Positions 60,355 to 64,000 of a DNA stretch of 64,000 nt are shown here, piece by piece (position 1 is the first letter of the stretch; each line of letters begins with the position of its first letter). A model generated the notes under the pieces. The model searched no databases, was not told where the DNA came from, and worked only from the letters and a program-made list of their open reading frames with translations. Position numbers and translations under genes: made by a program. Source of the DNA: Petrimonas sulfuriphila (GTDB taxonomy: Bacteria > Bacteroidota > Bacteroidia > Bacteroidales > Dysgonomonadaceae); assembly GCF_051201015.1 (NCBI RefSeq), contig NZ_JBPEHI010000005.1; one strand, given 5' to 3'.

Positions 60355-62103
60355 TTATGCATTAAATCTTACCGATGCTTTGATGGTAATACATTCTTTC
60401 CCTTTGGAGTTGCCATAAGGACGGACAGTATACGTTTTTATTCGAGCGGGGACAACAAAGGTCTCGGCACAATGGACAACGAAAGGTTCAAAATCACCGT
60501 TTAAGCTCTCCACAATCACCGAATCGCCTTCTACCAGGTTTAGTACGTTTACCGAATCGTTGGTGTAGTGAGTTACTTTTTCCGTGAATATATGCCTCCT
60601 GGTTTCGATAAACTCATTTTTATGTAAGCCTGTTTTTTCTTCGCGTACCGTACCGGTATCGTTCAGAATTTTCACTTTATTCACCAGTTCACGGTAGGTA
60701 AATCCGGTATCTCTTCCCCACACGATAACCTTTTTGCCCCGATCTACGTTTATCGGGCGTGGTTTTCCGTCGAGTCCCAACCGTTGCCAGTCCCAGAGCT
60801 TAAAAGTAAAAAGATTGGGTGTTGAGCTGATTTCGAGTACCAATGTGTCTTTTCCCGAACAATGTACGGTCCCTCCGGGTATAAGGAAATGATCGTGTTT
60901 CTTTACGGGAACTTTATTCACGTATTTATCCACATCAAACACAAAAAAAGGATCTTGCTGAGCTTTATTTAGATCGGTCACCATTTCATCGGGATTTATG
61001 TCGTTTCTAAGGCCCAGATACACGTAAGTATCCTCTTTGGTATCCATAATGTAATAACTTTCATCCTGTGTATATGCCAAGCCGAAGTTTTCCCGGGCGT
61101 ATTCGGTCGTTGGGTGTACCTGCAAACTGAGGTTGCCACCTCCTATGGTATCCAAAAGGTCGAACCGGATAGGAAATTCTTTGCCAAAGCGGGCTTCGAC
61201 AGGGTCTCCAAGCAACTCCCTGCTTCTCGTATACACCAGGTTAACCGAAGGCATCTCGAATTCAATGTCGTTAATTTTTAACAATAAACTGTTTTCTTCG
61301 GGTACACAGTCGAAACACCAACCAAAATTACTCACCGAACGGTCCAGATCACACACTTCTTTCATCCATTGTCCACCCCATGGTGCCGGATCGAAAAAAG
61401 GTACTAACCGGAAAGGAGAACTTGCCGCCTTGTCCATTCCCTTGAAGAAAGTCTCTTTGTCAATTAGTTTGGGCAGATCAACTTTGACTGTGTCGAGCCA
61501 GAAATCAACGGTGTCATAGATTGTTTTTTTGTGCTTGTCCAGTACTTTCCAGTCGTTGAAAAGGCCGCGTTTGTATTGAAGAGAAAAAGTTTCCTCTTTG
61601 TTGTTCACACCCAGGCCGTTCACTTCCTTTCTTCGCATCCGTTGCTGGATCTCCCACCGGGGCATGTCTGCGTAAATGTTGATGTTGCCTGTTGTTACAT
61701 ATTGTGCCCCATATCCGAAGACGATCACAGTACCCGATGCCTGCTCAATACTTTCCCTGGCAAAACGGAGTTTCTCTTCATCGAAATAATCGCTGATGGA
61801 AAGGATGGAATAGAAGCCAAAAAGAATGTCTTCGGTTAAAAACTGCTCGGTCAATGCGTTAATTTCATTTTCGGATTTAAAGATCTCCAATGTGTCGATA
61901 AGCCGTGCATTATTGATTTCTTGCAGCTTAGATTTTAATAAGTCATAGTAAACGCCTGTATAGCAGTCGACCGTCAGCAGTTTCGCATGTTCTACCTTCC
62001 CGCTCACGAAAGAGGAAATGCTTTTCCACCCTTCAAGTATAAAGCCTTTCCCGATTGTAACAGCAGGACGCTTATCGTAATTGCTTTTTCTTTTCCGGTT
62101 CAT
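60355..62103 (-). CDS. Class I mannose-6-phosphate isomerase with N-terminal extension
   Basis: This protein is about 582 residues from ATG 62103. ATGs at 62130 and 62145 are also in frame, but the -7 element at 62163-62156 leaves too short a leader for 62145. The isomerase half (from about 220) has FFDPAPWGGQWMKEVC, the metal ligands in NLSLQVHPTTEYARENFG (Gln and His), ESYYIMD (Glu) and PGGTVHCSGKDTLVLE (His). The first 200 residues are extra: they hold IVFGYGAQYV and MPRWEIQQRMRRKEVNGLG, with no clear P-loop, and I do not recognise the fold. It converts mannose-6-P to fructose-6-P. Confidence 0.85.
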   Translation of the reverse strand: MNRKRKSNYDKRPAVTIGKGFILEGWKSISSFVSGKVEHAKLLTVDCYTGVYYDLLKSKLQEINNARLIDTLEIFKSENEINALTEQFLTEDILFGFYSILSISDYFDEEKLRFARESIEQASGTVIVFGYGAQYVTTGNINIYADMPRWEIQQRMRRKEVNGLGVNNKEETFSLQYKRGLFNDWKVLDKHKKTIYDTVDFWLDTVKVDLPKLIDKETFFKGMDKAASSPFRLVPFFDPAPWGGQWMKEVCDLDRSVSNFGWCFDCVPEENSLLLKINDIEFEMPSVNLVYTRSRELLGDPVEARFGKEFPIRFDLLDTIGGGNLSLQVHPTTEYARENFGLAYTQDESYYIMDTKEDTYVYLGLRNDINPDEMVTDLNKAQQDPFFVFDVDKYVNKVPVKKHDHFLIPGGTVHCSGKDTLVLEISSTPNLFTFKLWDWQRLGLDGKPRPINVDRGKKVIVWGRDTGFTYRELVNKVKILNDTGTVREEKTGLHKNEFIETRRHIFTEKVTHYTNDSVNVLNLVEGDSVIVESLNGDFEPFVVHCAETFVVPARIKTYTVRPYGNSKGKECITIKASVRFNA

Positions 62104-62155
62104 ATTTATAGTATATGTTGGGTTTTTCATCGTATGTATGAACATGCTTCGGGTG

Positions 62156-62163
62156 CAAAAATA
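62156..62163 (-). promoter_or_regulatory. -7 promoter element for the mannose operon
   Basis: Minus-strand TATTTTTG matches TAnnTTTG. It lies between the GntR gene and the isomerase gene, so the enzymes can be transcribed apart from the regulator. Confidence 0.5.
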
Positions 62164-62229
62164 ATCAATATCTCTGCTGTTGAATCTTATTTTGTGTTTT
62201 TTATGTTTTTTTAATGGATGAGGTCTGGC

Positions 62230-62985
62230 TTAAAAATTGGAAGAAAAAGATCTGGACTCTCTGACGCTTTCAATCTTATAACTGAATGAATCGGCTCTGT
62301 ACCAACCGATATTGTATTCTATTGGCAGATCGTTTATGTCGCTTACAAATCTTTTACGGATAAGGATTGGATCTCCGACTTCAATTTCTAATTTTCCAGC
62401 AATGAATGGATTGGCACCGGATGCCCGGATTTCTTCTCTTGATGTTTTTACGATAATATTATAATCATTTTCCAATATTTCGTATAATGGCCGGTTAAAG
62501 TTCTCCGTACCATCCATTCTGATTTTAGGATTAAATTCCGAATGAAAATAGACAAAAGGGAAATTTTCTTTGCCGCGCAATCTTTCTAAACGCAGGACCT
62601 TCACCTGGTTAGTGATTTCAAAAAACTGCCTGGCATTTTCAGTGGGAGCCTGTTTGCTGATGTGTAGTTCGAAGTTTTCAATTTTCACTCCCAATACTTT
62701 CATTTCCTGTGAAAAACTCAGCCAGTTGGTAGCTTCGCTGTATAAATTCTTTTCGGCAACTCTTGTCCCTACGCCCTTTTTGCGTATCAACAACCCTTCC
62801 GTGACCAAGGTGTTGATGGATTGTCTTAATGTGTTTCTCGATATTTTTAATTGTTCAGACAATTCTACTTCGTTGGGCAGCATTTTCCCTTCTTTGTACT
62901 CTTCCTTCGTTATCAAGGCGCGAAGAAGCATTTCTGCTTGTTTGTGTAGAGGGACAGGGCTGTTGCGGTCTATTTTTAATTTCAT
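62230..62985 (-). CDS. GntR-family regulator with UTRA domain
   Basis: This 251-residue protein has an N-terminal GntR HTH (PLHKQAEMLLRALITKEEYK, KISRNTLRQSINTLVTEGLL) and a C-terminal UTRA sugar-phosphate-binding domain (LERLRGKENFPFVYFHSEFN, PILIRKRFVSDINDLPIEYN). It is first in the minus-strand block and most likely represses the mannose genes until a mannose-6-phosphate-like ligand binds. Confidence 0.9.
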   Translation of the reverse strand: MKLKIDRNSPVPLHKQAEMLLRALITKEEYKEGKMLPNEVELSEQLKISRNTLRQSINTLVTEGLLIRKKGVGTRVAEKNLYSEATNWLSFSQEMKVLGVKIENFELHISKQAPTENARQFFEITNQVKVLRLERLRGKENFPFVYFHSEFNPKIRMDGTENFNRPLYEILENDYNIIVKTSREEIRASGANPFIAGKLEIEVGDPILIRKRFVSDINDLPIEYNIGWYRADSFSYKIESVRESRSFSSNF

Positions 62986-63072
62986 TTTTTTTGTGCAAAG
63001 TAAAAAATTTAAGTCTCGTCATAGATTGATCACTGTCTCGTATGGCTAAATAAGATCTGTATTGAGGTTCTT

Positions 63073-64000
63073 TTATTCTACTTCCCGTTGATTCCTGAAG
63101 TCATAAAATGTTTTTCTCATCAGGTCGGCGAGCGATAATTGATAATTGATATAGGCCCTCAGGTGGGAAGTATATGCGTTGTTCAACCTGTTTCTCTCTA
63201 AAGCCAAGCCTTGGCTGTCGATATCTCCGTCAGAAAAACGCTGCCGTGTTATCTCGAAACTCTTTTCAGCGACTAAAACATTCTTTTCCAGGACTTGTAG
63301 CCTTTTCAAGTTGCTGTTTATGCTGGCGATGAGGTTTTTGACTTCAGTTTCTATTTCCCGTTCAACTTCTTCTTTGCGGTAATTGTACTGTTTTAGCCTC
63401 GATTCCGCTGCCCTTACCAAGGCCCGGTTTTCCCCCCAGTCCAAAATGGGTATGGTGACGGTCAGTCCGATTCCGTAGCTTGAGTTTCTGTCAACAAGAT
63501 TGTTGTACGAGTTTTTGATCGATTGCATAAAACTGATGTTTGCCCGGTGATCAATACCTGCCCTTTCGAAGTACGCATCCACACTTCCTTTTATCAGTCC
63601 GTTGGCTTTTTGTTGCTTAATGTTAAGCTTTTGCAACTCGATTTGAATTTCCTGTTCCCGGACTTCCAAACGGTTTTTCAGGGCTAACTCAACTGCTTTT
63701 GCCGGATCGATAAGGACGATTTGATAGTTCAGTTGGTTATTCAAGGCTATGCTGTCATTCAGGTCTAATCCCAATAATTCCTTGAATGAATTTCTTGCTG
63801 ATACTTCATTTAAGACGGCAATATCGTGATTATTCTGAGCTTCGGCCAAATCCACCTCCATTTGAAGTGCATCTACTTCGCGGATGAGTCCGGCGGCAAA
63901 TTTATTTTTTGATATTTCGTGAGCTTCCATCTGTCGCTCCAGGTCGAGAGACGCAATTTCGGTGCTCCGCTGCAACGACAGTAAATTGTAATATGAACTG
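63073..64000 (-). CDS. TolC-family outer-membrane efflux protein (5' end outside window)
   Basis: The frame is open to base 64000, so at least 308 C-terminal residues are visible. Long helices with heptads (AHEISKNKFAAGLIREVDAL, RQRFSDGDIDSQGLALERNR) and the repeat typical of TolC/OprM are clear, with a beta strand near SYGIGLTVTIPILDWGEN. It forms the outer channel of a tripartite exporter; the pump and adaptor should lie beyond the window. Confidence 0.9.
   Translation of the reverse strand, partial: SSYYNLLSLQRSTEIASLDLERQMEAHEISKNKFAAGLIREVDALQMEVDLAEAQNNHDIAVLNEVSARNSFKELLGLDLNDSIALNNQLNYQIVLIDPAKAVELALKNRLEVREQEIQIELQKLNIKQQKANGLIKGSVDAYFERAGIDHRANISFMQSIKNSYNNLVDRNSSYGIGLTVTIPILDWGENRALVRAAESRLKQYNYRKEEVEREIETEVKNLIASINSNLKRLQVLEKNVLVAEKSFEITRQRFSDGDIDSQGLALERNRLNNAYTSHLRAYINYQLSLADLMRKTFYDFRNQREVE

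Noticed and set aside
1..64000. CRISPR arrays, rRNA or tRNA genes
   Set aside because: No regularly spaced repeats, rRNA stretches or complete cloverleaf sequences were noticed.

Overview
The window looks like a chromosome segment from an anaerobic Bacteroidota, probably order Bacteroidales and perhaps close to Dysgonomonadaceae (Petrimonas/Proteiniphilum type). This is inferred from gene content: an STN-type SusC with SusD under an ECF sigma/FecR pair, RteC and DUF3945 mobile-element proteins, GH92 and sulfatase glycan genes, an F-type ATP synthase operon with an extra small gene between atpC and atpB, and promoters matching the Bacteroidetes -7 element TAnnTTTG. No rRNA or tRNA gene was seen, so placement below order is tentative.

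Bases 1-12,300 are accessory DNA. From the left: the 3' end of an unidentified gene, then a UvrD-type helicase (possibly a two-gene defence operon); a DUF4099/DUF3945 element protein; an orphan protein resembling class III nucleotide cyclases behind a structured leader; an HTH / TOPRIM-helicase / HTH replication or excision module with palindromic repeats upstream; a RibD-like reductase, RteC, a two-gene ABC exporter and an AraC regulator. No integrase or transfer gene is present, so this is a piece of an integrative element. The gene-poor stretch 11,420-12,408 holds a large hairpin, a tRNA-Ser-3'-end-like sequence with a terminator, and the domain V/VI end of a group II intron.

Bases 12,409-23,230 form a polysaccharide utilisation locus: ECF sigma, FecR anti-sigma, SusC with STN domain, SusD, a GH2 glycosidase and a serine-type sulfatase, which suggests a sulfated glycan. 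Bases 23,280-25,860 are a transposon graveyard: a truncated DDE transposase, a complete IS4-family element, and an internally deleted IS1182-type element with both ends. Next comes a three-gene amino-sugar cluster (Gfo/Idh/MocA oxidoreductase, PIG-L deacetylase, NagB-like protein; 25,952-28,698), then thioredoxin reductase with an atypical thioredoxin divergent from a Crp/Fnr regulator (29,287-31,501), and the ATP synthase operon (31,523-38,678).

Bases 38,860-41,509 hold a TetR regulator and an ECF sigma operon with a small anti-sigma candidate, a CpxP/Spy-like periplasmic protein and a secreted Asp/Asn-rich protein. The two most interesting blocks follow. First, a tightly overlapping six-gene operon (41,712-48,446): PqqD-like protein, ATP-grasp ligase, PLP decarboxylase of the DAP/ornithine family, a urea-transporter/M23-peptidase fusion, a TPR beta-barrel and a TPR protein. 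I know no described system with this composition. Second, a sulfur and electron-transfer cluster (49,266-54,938): DsrE2, TusA, MvhD-like, two HdrA-like flavoproteins, a winged-helix protein and a membrane HdrC/QmoC-like protein. It is divergent from a Crp/Fnr regulator with four N-terminal cysteines, and a perfect TGTGA-N6-TCACA site lies between them. It resembles the Qmo complex of sulfate reducers, but no sulfate-reduction enzymes are in view.

The right end (54,946-62,985) is a mannoside operon: GntR regulator, mannose-6-phosphate isomerase with an N-terminal extension, MFS sugar transporter, ROK kinase and GH92 alpha-mannosidase. The 3' part of a TolC-family gene runs off the right edge. 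All calls come from reading sequence and motifs; no database search was run.
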